Source: Aromatoleum toluvorans
GTDB lineage: Bacteria; Pseudomonadota; Gammaproteobacteria; Burkholderiales; Rhodocyclaceae
Reading direction: 5' to 3'
Assembly: GCF_012910905.1 (NCBI RefSeq)
Contig: NZ_WTVN01000009.1
Span: forward strand, 1-64,000
Length of the DNA: 64,000 nt
Made by a program: the position numbers and the translations under genes. Below are positions 16,835 to 25,979 of this stretch, piece by piece (positions within the stretch are counted from its first letter, which is position 1; each line of letters begins with the position of its first letter). The notes beneath the pieces are model-generated. The model was not told the DNA's origin. It was given only the letters and a program-made list of their open reading frames with translations, and searched no databases.

Positions 16835-18031
16835 ATGAAAGACGCATCGCCCGCACTGCCCCGGGCTTCGGCCCGCCCGAAACTGCCGGTGGCGATCTGG
16901 ATGCTCGGCTTCGTCAGCCTGCTGATGGACGTCTCGTCCGAGTTGATCCACAGCCTGCTGCCGGTGTTCCTCGTCACCTCGCTCGGCGCCGGCGCGCTCG
17001 CGGTCGGCCTCATCGAAGGCGCCGCCGAGGCGACCGCGCTGATCGTCAAGGTGTTCTCGGGCGCACTGTCGGATTACTGGGGCAAGCGCAAGCCGCTCGC
17101 GGTGCTCGGCTACGGACTCGGCGCACTGTCGAAGCCGCTGTTCGCGCTGGCGACGAGTGCCGGCCTGGTGCTCGCCGCACGCCTGATCGACCGCGTCGGC
17201 AAGGGCATCCGCGGCGCGCCGCGCGACGCGCTGGTCGCCGACATCGCCCCGCCCGCGATGCGCGGCGCGGCCTTCGGGCTGCGCCAGTCGCTCGACACCA
17301 TCGGCGCCTTCCTCGGCCCGCTGCTGGCGATGGGGCTGATGCTGCTGTGGGCGAACGATTTCCGCGCGGTGTTCTGGGTCGCGATCATCCCGGGCTTCCT
17401 GTCCGTCGCGCTGCTCGTCTTCGGCGTGCGCGAACCCGAGCGCCCGGCCGGCACGCCGGTGCTCAACCCGATCCGGCGCGACAACCTGCGCCTGCTGCCG
17501 CGCGCCTACTGGTGGGTCGTGGGGATCGGCGCGCTGTTCGCGCTGGCGCGCTTCTCCGAGGCCTTCCTCGTGCTGCGCGCGCTCGACGCCGGCCTGCCGG
17601 TCGCCTGGACGCCGCTGGTGCTGGTCGGCATGAACGTCGTCTACTCGCTCACCGCCTACCCCTTCGGGCGGCTGGCCGACGGCGTGAGCCACGCGCGCCT
17701 GCTCGCGCTCGGGCTCGTCGTCCTGATCGCGGCCGACCTCGCGCTGGCGCGCGGCGCCGACTGGCCGTGGCTCGTCGCCGGCATCGCGCTGTGGGGCCTG
17801 CACATGGGCATGAGCCAGGGCCTGCTCGCGACGATGATCGCCGACACCGCCCCGGCGGCGCTGCGCGGCACCGCGTACGGCGTGTTCAACCTCGTCAGCG
17901 GCGTCGGCCTGCTGCTCGCCAGCGCGCTGGCCGGGCTGCTGTGGGAACAGTTCGGCGCGGGCTGGGCCTTCGTCGCCGGCGCCGCGCTGGCGGGCGCGAC
18001 GCTGCTCGTCGTCATTATGCGAATGCGCTGA
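16835..18031 (+). CDS. MFS transporter
   Basis: 398 residues from the ATG giving MKDASPALP (another in-frame ATG lies 13 codons upstream, without a ribosome binding site). It has 12 predicted helices, with the MFS loop 2-3 signature in GALSDYWGKRKPLAVLGYGL and a second-half DG motif in FGRLADGVSH. The early segment LLMDVSSELIHSLLPVFLVT is typical of a MFS subgroup often found in betaproteobacteria and annotated as putative permease. Substrate unknown. It is divergent from nnrS with about 165 bases between. Confidence 0.85.
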   Translation: MKDASPALPRASARPKLPVAIWMLGFVSLLMDVSSELIHSLLPVFLVTSLGAGALAVGLIEGAAEATALIVKVFSGALSDYWGKRKPLAVLGYGLGALSKPLFALATSAGLVLAARLIDRVGKGIRGAPRDALVADIAPPAMRGAAFGLRQSLDTIGAFLGPLLAMGLMLLWANDFRAVFWVAIIPGFLSVALLVFGVREPERPAGTPVLNPIRRDNLRLLPRAYWWVVGIGALFALARFSEAFLVLRALDAGLPVAWTPLVLVGMNVVYSLTAYPFGRLADGVSHARLLALGLVVLIAADLALARGADWPWLVAGIALWGLHMGMSQGLLATMIADTAPAALRGTAYGVFNLVSGVGLLLASALAGLLWEQFGAGWAFVAGAALAGATLLVVIMRMR

Positions 18032-18195
18032 AACATCTTCCGGGATCCGCGCCCGGCGCGCGTCTCCGGATGGCCGGAAATTGCCCGTCGAGCGCTGTTG
18101 ACGCCGATCAATATTCCTTTCCAAACAAGCCCCTACATTTGCCGCACGACCTGCCGTCCAGCAGGCGTCGCGGCCTTCACGGCGCGATGATTTCG

Positions 18196-18284
18196 CGCGT
18201 CAAGGGCACACCCGTCGAAAGGCGGGGCCGCAAATCCTCCGGGCTAAATCCCTCTCGGGACATGCTAGCGGGGTTGCCGTCAGT
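18196..18284 (+). promoter_or_regulatory. Cyclic-di-GMP-I (GEMM-I) riboswitch aptamer
   Basis: The RNA matches the class I c-di-GMP aptamer closely. AGGGCACACC is followed by a 6-bp hairpin (18211-18216 with 18221-18226) capped by a GAAA tetraloop, then CCGCAAA and TCCTCCGGGCTAAATCCC, an apical TCTC loop, GGGACATGCTAGCGGGG and TTGCCG. These are the conserved GNRA loop, the CCUCCGG...CUAAA receptor side and the UAGCGGGGUU closing block known from V. cholerae Vc2. It lies 42 bases ahead of the start of the subtilase gene. It senses the biofilm/motility messenger cyclic di-GMP. Confidence 0.92.
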
Positions 18285-18294
18285 ATCGCTCTTG

Positions 18295-18320
18295 GCGTTT
18301 CACGCAGCATCAGGAGACGC
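18295..18320 (+). promoter_or_regulatory. Putative expression-platform hairpin masking the ribosome binding site
   Basis: GCGTTTC (18295-18301) can pair with GAGACGC (18314-18320, one G-U pair), and the right arm covers the GGAG ribosome binding site of the subtilase. With the aptamer directly upstream, ligand-dependent switching of translation is likely. Whether ligand turns it on or off cannot be read from sequence. Confidence 0.5.
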
Positions 18321-18325
18321 GCATC

Positions 18326-20524
18326 ATGTACCACCGCCCCACCCTTCTCGCCCTCGCCCTGGCGACGGCCTTCCCCCTCGCCACGTTCGCTCAGGAAGTC
18401 ACCCCGCAGGCCGGCGCGCTGACGCGCGGCGAGATCGCCTACAACACGGTCCACGTGCAGGTGAAATCGAACCTCGCCCATGCCCGCGGCTACACCGGCC
18501 GCGGCGCCGTCGTCGCGGTCCTCGACACCGGCGTACAGGGTAACCACATCGAGCTGAACACCCAGCTCGTCGGCACGACGATGTACGACGCATCGATCCG
18601 TGCGACGGTCGCGCAGACCGACGGCGACGGCCACGGCACGCACGTCGCCGGCATCGTCGCGGGCTCCACCGGCACCGGCTACAGCTACGGCATCGCACCG
18701 GACGCGAAGGTCCTGCCGGTGAAGGTGTTCACGAGCGGCACCTGGACGGCGAGCAGCACCGCGCTCGCCATCGGCCTGAACACCGCAGCGGCGAACCCGT
18801 CGGTGTCCGTCGTCAACATGAGCCTGGGCGGCAGCAGCCCGCTCGGCGCGACCTTCGAGACCTCCCTGCGCTCGGCCATCGCCGCCGACAAGCTGATCGT
18901 CGCGGCGGCGGGCAACAACGGCGGCGCCGCGCCGATCTGGCCCGCCCGCTATGCGAAGGAGAGCTGGGCGAAGGGGCAGATCATCGCCGTCGGCGCCGTC
19001 GACGCCAACAACCAGATCGCGAGCTTCTCGAACCGCGCCGGCGACACCGCGAACTGGTTCATCGTCGCGCCGGGCGTCCGCGTCGTGTCGTCCTACAACA
19101 ACGGCGGCTACGTGTACATGAGCGGCACCTCGATGGCCACCCCGGTGGTTGCCGGCGCGGCGGCCCTGCTCGAAGGGGCCTGGCCGCAGCTCAAGGCCGC
19201 GCAGGTCGCCTCCATCCTGTTCCAGACCGCCACCGACCTCGGCACGCCGGGTGTGGATGCCATCTACGGCTGGGGCCTGCTCAACGTCGACCGCGCGATG
19301 CAGCCCGTCGGCACGCTCGCGGTGCCGGTATCGTCCTCGACGACGACGCTCAAGCGCTCCAGCGCCACGCTGCGCAGTTCCGTCGCGTCGTGGAGCGGGC
19401 TGCGCTCGGCCTCGCGCGCAGGGCAGTTCCGCGGCATCACGGTCGACGCCTTCAACCGCGACTTCAACACCGATTACGGCAGCGGCATCCGCGCCCCGGC
19501 CGTCGAACGCATCGCGGACGCGCTTGCCGGCGCCGGCCGCGCCCTGCGCACCACCGAGCAGCGGTACGCGGACGGCTCGCGCCTCGTCGCCATGATCGAG
19601 GAGCAGCGCCCGGACGCCCTCGGCGCCCCCGGCGCCTTCGGTGCCGCGGACGGTGCCTCGCGCAGCCTCGTCGCGAGCAGCGCCGTGTTCAAGCTCGCCG
19701 GCGGCAAGGAATTCGCCTTCGCCAGTGGCGGCCTCGCGGGCAGCTACTTCGGCCTCGCGGACACCGATAGCAGCCTTGCCAACCCCTACCTCGGCCTCGC
19801 CCGCTCCTCCGCCCAGTTCGCCTTCGGCTACCAGGAGGGCGCGCTGAGCTTCAAGGCCGGCGTGCTCGACGCCGGGCTCAACGCCGCGCAGGCGCTACCG
19901 TACCTGGGCAAGCCGGCCGAGGGCGGCCGGGCAGCGATCGGCGAGCTCGACTACGCGCTCGGTCGCGACACGATGGTCGGCATGCAGATGGCCGACGTTT
20001 CCGAGCGCAGCGCGTGGCTCGGCAGCGTCGCCGGCGACGCGCTGGCGCTCGACCAGGCCCGCACCCGCACGCTCACGGCCCACGCCAGCCATCGCCTCGG
20101 CCGCGACACCCTCGTTGCCGCGCAGTATTCGTTCGGCACCACCAACGATGCGCAGGGCCGGGGCCTGCTGACGTCGACGGACGCGGTCCGCTCGGAAGCC
20201 TTCGCCATCGGCGTCGTGAGCCGTAACGCCTTCACGCCCGACGACCGCCTGGCCGTGGCGCTGTCGAGCCCGATGCGCATCACCCGTGGCAGCGCCAACG
20301 TCACGATGCCGGTCGCGATTACCGAAGCCGGCGACACGGTGTTCGAATCGCGCCGCGTGTCGCTCGCCGCGCCGTCACGCGAACTGAAGCTCGGCCTCGA
20401 CTACGTCACGCCGCTGTCGAAGACCGCCAACCTGTCGTGGCTCGTCGCACTGCGCCACAACGCGAACCACGTTGCCGGGGAACGCGAGACCCAGGCCGGC
20501 GTCGTCTACCGCACGTCGTTCTGA
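18326..20524 (+). CDS. Exported subtilisin-like (S8) serine protease with a C-terminal beta-barrel-like domain
   Basis: 732 residues. Signal peptide 1-22 (ending ATFA). The S8 catalytic triad is complete: Asp67 (AVLDTG), His103 (GDGHGTHVAG) and Ser269 (SGTSMATP), with oxyanion Asn in AAAGNNGG. From about residue 340 the sequence changes to Ser/Ala/Gly-rich alternating strands, and the protein ends in YRTSF, a terminal Phe as in outer-membrane barrels. This suggests an autotransporter-like, surface-displayed protease, though I do not see a canonical autotransporter signature. It is preceded by a cyclic-di-GMP-I riboswitch, so expression should follow the switch between motile and attached life. 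It may cleave surface adhesins or matrix proteins. Confidence 0.88.
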   Translation: MYHRPTLLALALATAFPLATFAQEVTPQAGALTRGEIAYNTVHVQVKSNLAHARGYTGRGAVVAVLDTGVQGNHIELNTQLVGTTMYDASIRATVAQTDGDGHGTHVAGIVAGSTGTGYSYGIAPDAKVLPVKVFTSGTWTASSTALAIGLNTAAANPSVSVVNMSLGGSSPLGATFETSLRSAIAADKLIVAAAGNNGGAAPIWPARYAKESWAKGQIIAVGAVDANNQIASFSNRAGDTANWFIVAPGVRVVSSYNNGGYVYMSGTSMATPVVAGAAALLEGAWPQLKAAQVASILFQTATDLGTPGVDAIYGWGLLNVDRAMQPVGTLAVPVSSSTTTLKRSSATLRSSVASWSGLRSASRAGQFRGITVDAFNRDFNTDYGSGIRAPAVERIADALAGAGRALRTTEQRYADGSRLVAMIEEQRPDALGAPGAFGAADGASRSLVASSAVFKLAGGKEFAFASGGLAGSYFGLADTDSSLANPYLGLARSSAQFAFGYQEGALSFKAGVLDAGLNAAQALPYLGKPAEGGRAAIGELDYALGRDTMVGMQMADVSERSAWLGSVAGDALALDQARTRTLTAHASHRLGRDTLVAAQYSFGTTNDAQGRGLLTSTDAVRSEAFAIGVVSRNAFTPDDRLAVALSSPMRITRGSANVTMPVAITEAGDTVFESRRVSLAAPSRELKLGLDYVTPLSKTANLSWLVALRHNANHVAGERETQAGVVYRTSF

Positions 20525-20539
20525 CACGGCAACGCAACG

Positions 20540-20565
20540 ACGGTCCGGGAGCCCTCCCGGGCCGT
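20540..20565 (+). terminator. Hairpin terminator-like structure after the S8 protease gene
   Basis: 12-base arms (20540-20551 and 20554-20565) pair with one G-U wobble, 15 bases past the protease stop. No clear T-run follows. It separates the protease gene from miaA, which has a TACAAT -10-like hexamer at 20573-20578. Confidence 0.45.
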
Positions 20566-20612
20566 TCGTCGCTACAATCGCGGCCTGACTTCCTGCCCCT
20601 CCGTCCGCCGCG

Positions 20613-21560
20613 ATGCTTCCCCCCGCCCTGCTCCTCCTCGGCCCCACCGCCAGCGGCAAGACCGCCTCCGCGCTGGCGCTCGCCCGCGAGCTGCCGATCG
20701 AGATCGTCAGCGTCGATTCGGCGCTCGTCTATCGCGACATGGACATCGGCACGGCCAAGCCGACGGCGGACGAACTCGCGGCCTGCCCGCATCACCTGAT
20801 CGACATCGTCACGCCCGAGGAAAGCTACTCGGCCGCACAGTTCCGCGCCGACGCGCTGCGCCTGATGGACGAGATCACCGCGCGCGGCCGCATCCCGCTG
20901 CTCGCCGGCGGCACGATGCTGTACTTCAAGGCGCTGCGCGAGGGGCTGTCCGATCTGCCTGCCGCCGACGCGGCGCTGCGTGCCGAGATCGATGCCGAGG
21001 CGGCGAAACACGGCTGGCCGGCGCTGCACGCCGAGCTTGCGCGCCTCGACCCGGATGCCGCCGCGCGGCTCGAACCGGGCGATTCCCAACGCATCCAGCG
21101 CGCGCTCGAGATCGTCCGCCTCACCGGCCGCCCGCTCGCGGACAGCTACGCGCGGCGCGACATGGCGCCGCCGCCCTTCCGCCTGCTGCCGATCGCGCTC
21201 GCGCCGTCCGACCGCGCGGTGCTGCACGCGCGCATCGAACAGCGCTTCGACGCGATGCTCGCCGGCGGCCTCCTCGACGAGGTGCGCGGCTTGCGCGAAC
21301 GCTACCGCCTGGACCTGTCGATGCCGTCGATGCGCTGCGTCGGCTACCGCCAGGCGTGGGAATACCTCGACGGCACGGACGATTACGACACGATGCGCTT
21401 CAAGGGCATCGCCGCGACGCGCCAGCTTGCGAAGCGCCAGCTCACCTGGCAACGCCAGTTCCGCGAGACCTGGCCGGAGCTGGTCGAACTCGACTGCCTG
21501 CGCTCGGACCTCGCCGACGCGGTCGCCGCAACCGCCCGGCGCCTGCTCGACGCCTCATAA
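20613..21560 (+). CDS. miaA: tRNA dimethylallyltransferase
   Basis: 315 residues. P-loop [12 protein letters not shown] (residues 9-20), the [16 protein letters not shown] motif, [10 protein letters not shown] and the C-terminal [13 protein letters not shown] region are all diagnostic of MiaA. It transfers the dimethylallyl group to the N6 of A37 in tRNAs reading UNN codons, improving codon-anticodon pairing. Its last 6 bases overlap the convergent stop of the membrane protein gene at 21555. Cytoplasmic enzyme, usual length. Confidence 0.96.
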   Translation: MLPPALLLLGPTASGKTASALALARELPIEIVSVDSALVYRDMDIGTAKPTADELAACPHHLIDIVTPEESYSAAQFRADALRLMDEITARGRIPLLAGGTMLYFKALREGLSDLPAADAALRAEIDAEAAKHGWPALHAELARLDPDAAARLEPGDSQRIQRALEIVRLTGRPLADSYARRDMAPPPFRLLPIALAPSDRAVLHARIEQRFDAMLAGGLLDEVRGLRERYRLDLSMPSMRCVGYRQAWEYLDGTDDYDTMRFKGIAATRQLAKRQLTWQRQFRETWPELVELDCLRSDLADAVAATARRLLDAS

Positions 21561-22883
21561 CAGCCCGCGCCACGCCCCCACGGCGATCAGCCACAGCGAC
21601 GCCAGCACATAGCTCGCCAGGCAGTAGCGCCAGTTCCCGCGTGCGAGCCCGACCGCCGACAGGCCGAAGCGCCCCTGCAGCGACAGATGCACGCCCGCCA
21701 TCGGATTCAGCGCGAGGCCGATGCTCCACGCCATCAGGAAGATCTGCGCCAGCAGCATCGGATCGGGCGACAGCGGCGCGAGCCAGGTCGACGCGATCAC
21801 GATCGTGATCACCGTATGCACGCCGATCGCCGCGAGCGCCACCATCGCCCCCAGCACCAGCGCCGCCTGCACCGGGCCGAAGCGGTCGAAGGGCGTCCAG
21901 CCGACATCACCCTGCATCAGCGCCTGCAGCCCGGTCGCGAACACGCCCGCGGCGAGGAACAGCATCAGCTCGCCGGACATCGCCGGCAGCCGGCGCAGCG
22001 CATGCGCGGCGATGCGCTCGACGCCGTCCACCGGCCCGTTCGCGACCAGCACCGACACGACACTGATCGCGAGCGCCGACCCGCTGATCACCGCCAGCGA
22101 GGACCAGCCCGGCAGCCACACGAGCCCCGCCGACACCATCGCCGTCAGCACCAGCGGCAGCCACAACGAGGACGCGCGCATCGGGAAGCCGACGAAGCCG
22201 CCCTGCGCCTCGCCCGCCGACAGCGGCAGGGTGCGCGCGATCAGCCACAGCAGCATCGCGGCGAGCGGCAGCCCGGCGAGCACCAGATCCTCCAGCCGCG
22301 CACCCGGCGCATAGGTGAGCGCCACCGCCATCGCGCCGAAGAAGGGCGACCACAGCGCCGCGAGGAGAAAGCCGCGCGCCAGCAGCGCCGCCTGCGCCGC
22401 ACTCAGCCGGCCGCCCTGCGCGATGCGCTCGGCGAGGATGAAGACCACCGACATGTTGATCACCGCCCCCAGCACATGCACACCCGCGAGCGTCTGCCAC
22501 AGCGCGCGCCGCCCGCGCGGCAGCGGCCGCTCGCCGTCCTTGCCGAAACCGACGAGCTGCAGGAAGCTCACCGCCGCGAGCATCCCCAGGAGCGCGGTGT
22601 TCTGCGTCAGCAGCCCGCCCCACGCGGGCCGCGCGCCGCGCCACACGGCCGCGGCCAGCGCGAGCGCCCCCAGTCCGCACAGGATCAGCGCAAAGCGCCG
22701 CTGCTTGCCGTCGAGCCGCGGCCACAGCGCGACGCCCGCGCCCCACGCGGCGACGCCCGCGGGCCACGCGGGCAGCCCGGTGCGCGCGCCGTGCGCAAAG
22801 GCGAGCAGCACCAGCCCCACCATCAGCCACGCGGCGAGGACGCTGCGCGGGCGCGACAGCGGATGTATCTGCGCGTCGGACAC
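21555..22883 (-). CDS. Multi-pass membrane protein of unknown function, last gene of the RND operon
   Basis: 442 residues with about 12 membrane helices and short loops, very rich in Leu and Ala. I do not recognise a specific family motif; the layout with two half-domains and [18 protein letters not shown] / [19 protein letters not shown] segments is compatible with an ion or organic anion transporter. It starts 11 bases after the stop of the RND pump, so it is the third gene of that operon, where an outer-membrane TolC-type gene would often be. It overlaps the 3' end of miaA by 6 bases. Confidence 0.7.
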   Translation of the reverse strand: MSDAQIHPLSRPRSVLAAWLMVGLVLLAFAHGARTGLPAWPAGVAAWGAGVALWPRLDGKQRRFALILCGLGALALAAAVWRGARPAWGGLLTQNTALLGMLAAVSFLQLVGFGKDGERPLPRGRRALWQTLAGVHVLGAVINMSVVFILAERIAQGGRLSAAQAALLARGFLLAALWSPFFGAMAVALTYAPGARLEDLVLAGLPLAAMLLWLIARTLPLSAGEAQGGFVGFPMRASSLWLPLVLTAMVSAGLVWLPGWSSLAVISGSALAISVVSVLVANGPVDGVERIAAHALRRLPAMSGELMLFLAAGVFATGLQALMQGDVGWTPFDRFGPVQAALVLGAMVALAAIGVHTVITIVIASTWLAPLSPDPMLLAQIFLMAWSIGLALNPMAGVHLSLQGRFGLSAVGLARGNWRYCLASYVLASLWLIAVGAWRGLL

Positions 22884-22894
22884 GCCGCGCCCGC

Positions 22895-25800
22895 TCAGGC
22901 CGACACCGGTGTGCCGTGCTCCGCCGCGAGCGGGTTGCGTTCGCGCCGCGCGAGCAGCGTATAGACCGTCGGCACGACGAAAAGCGTGAAGAAGGTCCCC
23001 AGCAGCAGCCCGCCGACGATCACCCAGCCGATCTGCTGGCGGCTCTCCGCCCCCGCCCCGGTCGCGAGCGCGAGCGGGATCGAGCCCAGCACCATCGCGC
23101 CGGTGGTCATCAGGATGGGCCGCAGGCGCAGCACCGACGCCTCGACGACCGCATCGCGCAGCGCCGCCCCCTGGTCGCGCAGCTGGTTCGCGAACTCGAC
23201 GATCAGGATGCCGTGCTTGGTGATCAGCCCGACCAGCGTCACCAGCCCGATCTGGCTATACACGTTGAGCGTGCCGCCCGCGAAGTACAGCGCCGCGAGC
23301 GCGCCGGTCATCGACAGCGGCACCGTCAGCATGATGATGAAGGGGTCGCGGAAGCTCTCGAACTGCGCCGCCAGCACGAGGTAGATGAAGGCCAGCGCGA
23401 GCACGAAGGTCAGCGCCAGGCTCGCCGAGCTGGTCTTGAACTCGCGCGACTGGCCGTCGTAGTCGACCGCATAGCCGGCCGGCAGGATGCGCGCCGCCGT
23501 GCCCTCCATCCACGCCAGCGCCTCACCCATCGCGAAGCCGGGCGCGAGGTTCGCCGAGATCGTCACCGAACGCCGCTGCCCGAAGTGGTTGAGCTCGCGC
23601 GGACTCACGCGGTCCTGCACCTTCACGAGGTTCGCCAGCGGCACCATCTCGCCGTTCTTCGCGCGCACGTAGATGTCGCGGATGTCGCGCGCGACCGCGC
23701 GGCTCGGCGCCGCCACCTGCACGATCACGTCGTACTGCTCGGCGTCCTGCTTGTAGCGCGTCACCTGGCGACCGCCCAGCATGGTCTCGAGCGTACGCCC
23801 GATCACATCGACCGGAATGCCGAGGTCGGCCGCCTTGTCGCGGTCGACGTCGACCGCGAGCTCCGGCTTGGTCAGCTTCAGGTCCGTGTCCGGCGACACG
23901 AAGCCCGGCTGCTGGCGCATCGCGTCGAGGAACTGGTCCGTGTAGCGCGCCAGCTCGTCGTAGGACTCGGACGTCGTGACGACGAAGCTGATCGGCCGCG
24001 TGCGCGGGCTCTGGCCGAAGGACGCCGGCAGCACCGGGAACACCTGCAGGCCGGGGATCGCCACCATCTTCGGCCGCATCTCGCCGGCGATCGCGGTCGC
24101 GCTGCGCTCGCGCGCCTTCCAGTCGGTGAAACCGGCAAAGGAGATGCCCTGCGACACGGTCGGGTTGCCCGAGATCACGAGGTAGCGGTCCACCTCGGGC
24201 ACCTTCGAATAGATCCCCTCGAGCTGTGCCGCATAGCGCGCCATGAAGTCGATTGTCGCGCCCTCCGGCCCGGAGAAGATGCCCACCACGCGGCCACGGT
24301 CCTCGACCGGCGCGAGCTCGGTCTTCAGCGTCTTCAACAGCAGCAGCGAAGTCCCCGCCACCACGGCGAACGCCAGCATCACCACCCAGCGCAGGTTCAG
24401 CGCCACCCCCAGCACGCGGCGGTAACCCGCCGTCAGCCACGCCAGGAAGCCCTCGATCGCGTTGTACAGCCGCCCGTGCCTCTTCTCGTGGCGCAGCAGC
24501 TTCGAGCACATCATCGGCGACAGCGTCAGCGCCACGAAGCCCGACACGATCACCGCGCCGGCGAGCGTCAGCGCGAACTCCGTGAACAGCTTGCCGGTGC
24601 GCCCGGTCATGAACGCCACCGGCGCATACACCGCCGCCAGCGTGATCGTCATCGCAACCACCGCGAAACCGATCTCCTTCGCCCCGCGGAAGGCCGCCGC
24701 GAGCGGCTCCATGCCTTCCTCGACGTGGCGGTAGATGTTCTCCAGCACGACGATCGCGTCATCGACGACGAGGCCGATCGCCAGCACCAGCGCCAGCAGC
24801 GTCAGGGTGTTGATCGAGAAGCCGAACAGGAACATCAGCGCGAACGCCCCCACCAGCGACACCGGGATCGTCACCAGCGGAATCAGCATCGCGCGCCAGT
24901 TGCGCAGGAAGAAGAAGCAGATCACCGCGACCAGCAGCACCGCCTCCCAGATCGTGCTGAACACCGACGCAATCGAGCGATCGATGAACACCGTCGTATC
25001 GTTGGCGATGTCCATGCGCATGCCTTCGGGCAGCTCCGCCTGCAGCACCGGCAGCATCTCCACGAGCCCGCGCTTGAGATCCAGCGGATTCGCCACCGAC
25101 TGCTTGATCAGCCCGATCGACACCGCCGGCTTGCCCATGAAGCGCACCAGCGTGCGCTCGTTCTGCGCCGCGACCTCGACCCGGCCGACGTCGCGGATGC
25201 GCACCGCGTAGCCGCCGGGCGCCTGCGGCTGGCGCACGACGATGGACTCGAACTCGCGCGGCGTCGCCAGATCGGTCTGCGCCACCACCGCGAATTCGCG
25301 CTCGCGGCTCTCGATGCGCCCCGCCGGCAGCTCGACGTTCTGGCGCCGGATCGCATCCTCGACGTCCTGCGGCGTCAGCCGGAAGGCGGCGAGCCGCTCG
25401 CGGTCCAGCCAGATGCGCATCGAATAGCGGCGCTCGCCGAACATGCGCGCGTCCGCCGCCCCGGACAGCGTCTGCAGGCGCGGCTTGACCACGCGGCTGG
25501 CGAAATCGGAAAGCTCCAGCGGCGAATGGCGGTCCGACGAGAACGCGATCCAGATGATCGGGTTGGCGTCGGCCTCCACCTTCGAGATCACCGGCTCGTC
25601 GATGTCGTCCGGCAGGCGCCGGCGCACGCGCGACACACGGTCGCGCACGTCCGCGGCGGCGCTGTCGGCGCTGCGCTCGATGCGGAAACGCACCGTGATC
25701 TGGCTGCGCTCCTGGCGGCTGATCGACTGCAGCACGTCGACGCCCTCGATGCCGGCGAGCGAATCCTCCAGCGGCTTCGTCACCTGCGACTCGACGATCT

Positions 25801-25969
25801 CCGCGCTCGCCCCGGTATAGGTGGTATCGACGGTCACGACCGGCTCGTCGATGTTGGGGTACTCGCGCACGGTCAGGCGCGAATACGACATCAGCCCGAT
25901 CAGCAGCACCAGCAGCGACAGCACCGTCGCGAACACCGGGCGCTTGATGCAGATCTCCGACAGGACCAT
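22895..25969 (-). CDS. RND efflux transporter, inner-membrane pump (AcrB/MexF/MdtBC-like)
   Basis: 1024 residues, standard length. It starts with MVLSEICIKRPVFATVLSLL, the N-terminal helix of RND pumps. The two halves each have a large periplasmic loop and six helices. Proton-relay residues are seen in LALVLAIGLVVDDAIVVLEN (helix 4 Asp pair). I chose the ATG giving MVLSE; the frame runs 20 codons further but that part is Arg/Pro-rich. It works with the adaptor 10 bases upstream. No outer-membrane factor is encoded next to it, so it probably uses one from elsewhere. Substrate unknown. Confidence 0.93.
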   Translation of the reverse strand: MVLSEICIKRPVFATVLSLLVLLIGLMSYSRLTVREYPNIDEPVVTVDTTYTGASAEIVESQVTKPLEDSLAGIEGVDVLQSISRQERSQITVRFRIERSADSAAADVRDRVSRVRRRLPDDIDEPVISKVEADANPIIWIAFSSDRHSPLELSDFASRVVKPRLQTLSGAADARMFGERRYSMRIWLDRERLAAFRLTPQDVEDAIRRQNVELPAGRIESREREFAVVAQTDLATPREFESIVVRQPQAPGGYAVRIRDVGRVEVAAQNERTLVRFMGKPAVSIGLIKQSVANPLDLKRGLVEMLPVLQAELPEGMRMDIANDTTVFIDRSIASVFSTIWEAVLLVAVICFFFLRNWRAMLIPLVTIPVSLVGAFALMFLFGFSINTLTLLALVLAIGLVVDDAIVVLENIYRHVEEGMEPLAAAFRGAKEIGFAVVAMTITLAAVYAPVAFMTGRTGKLFTEFALTLAGAVIVSGFVALTLSPMMCSKLLRHEKRHGRLYNAIEGFLAWLTAGYRRVLGVALNLRWVVMLAFAVVAGTSLLLLKTLKTELAPVEDRGRVVGIFSGPEGATIDFMARYAAQLEGIYSKVPEVDRYLVISGNPTVSQGISFAGFTDWKARERSATAIAGEMRPKMVAIPGLQVFPVLPASFGQSPRTRPISFVVTTSESYDELARYTDQFLDAMRQQPGFVSPDTDLKLTKPELAVDVDRDKAADLGIPVDVIGRTLETMLGGRQVTRYKQDAEQYDVIVQVAAPSRAVARDIRDIYVRAKNGEMVPLANLVKVQDRVSPRELNHFGQRRSVTISANLAPGFAMGEALAWMEGTAARILPAGYAVDYDGQSREFKTSSASLALTFVLALAFIYLVLAAQFESFRDPFIIMLTVPLSMTGALAALYFAGGTLNVYSQIGLVTLVGLITKHGILIVEFANQLRDQGAALRDAVVEASVLRLRPILMTTGAMVLGSIPLALATGAGAESRQQIGWVIVGGLLLGTFFTLFVVPTVYTLLARRERNPLAAEHGTPVSA

Positions 25970-25979
25970 GGCCGCCCCC

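Noticed and set aside
16670-18124. Long N-terminal extension of nnrS on the reverse strand
   Set aside because: The extension is antisense to the MFS transporter and rich in Arg/Gln/Asp; NnrS begins at MKFITHPVW.
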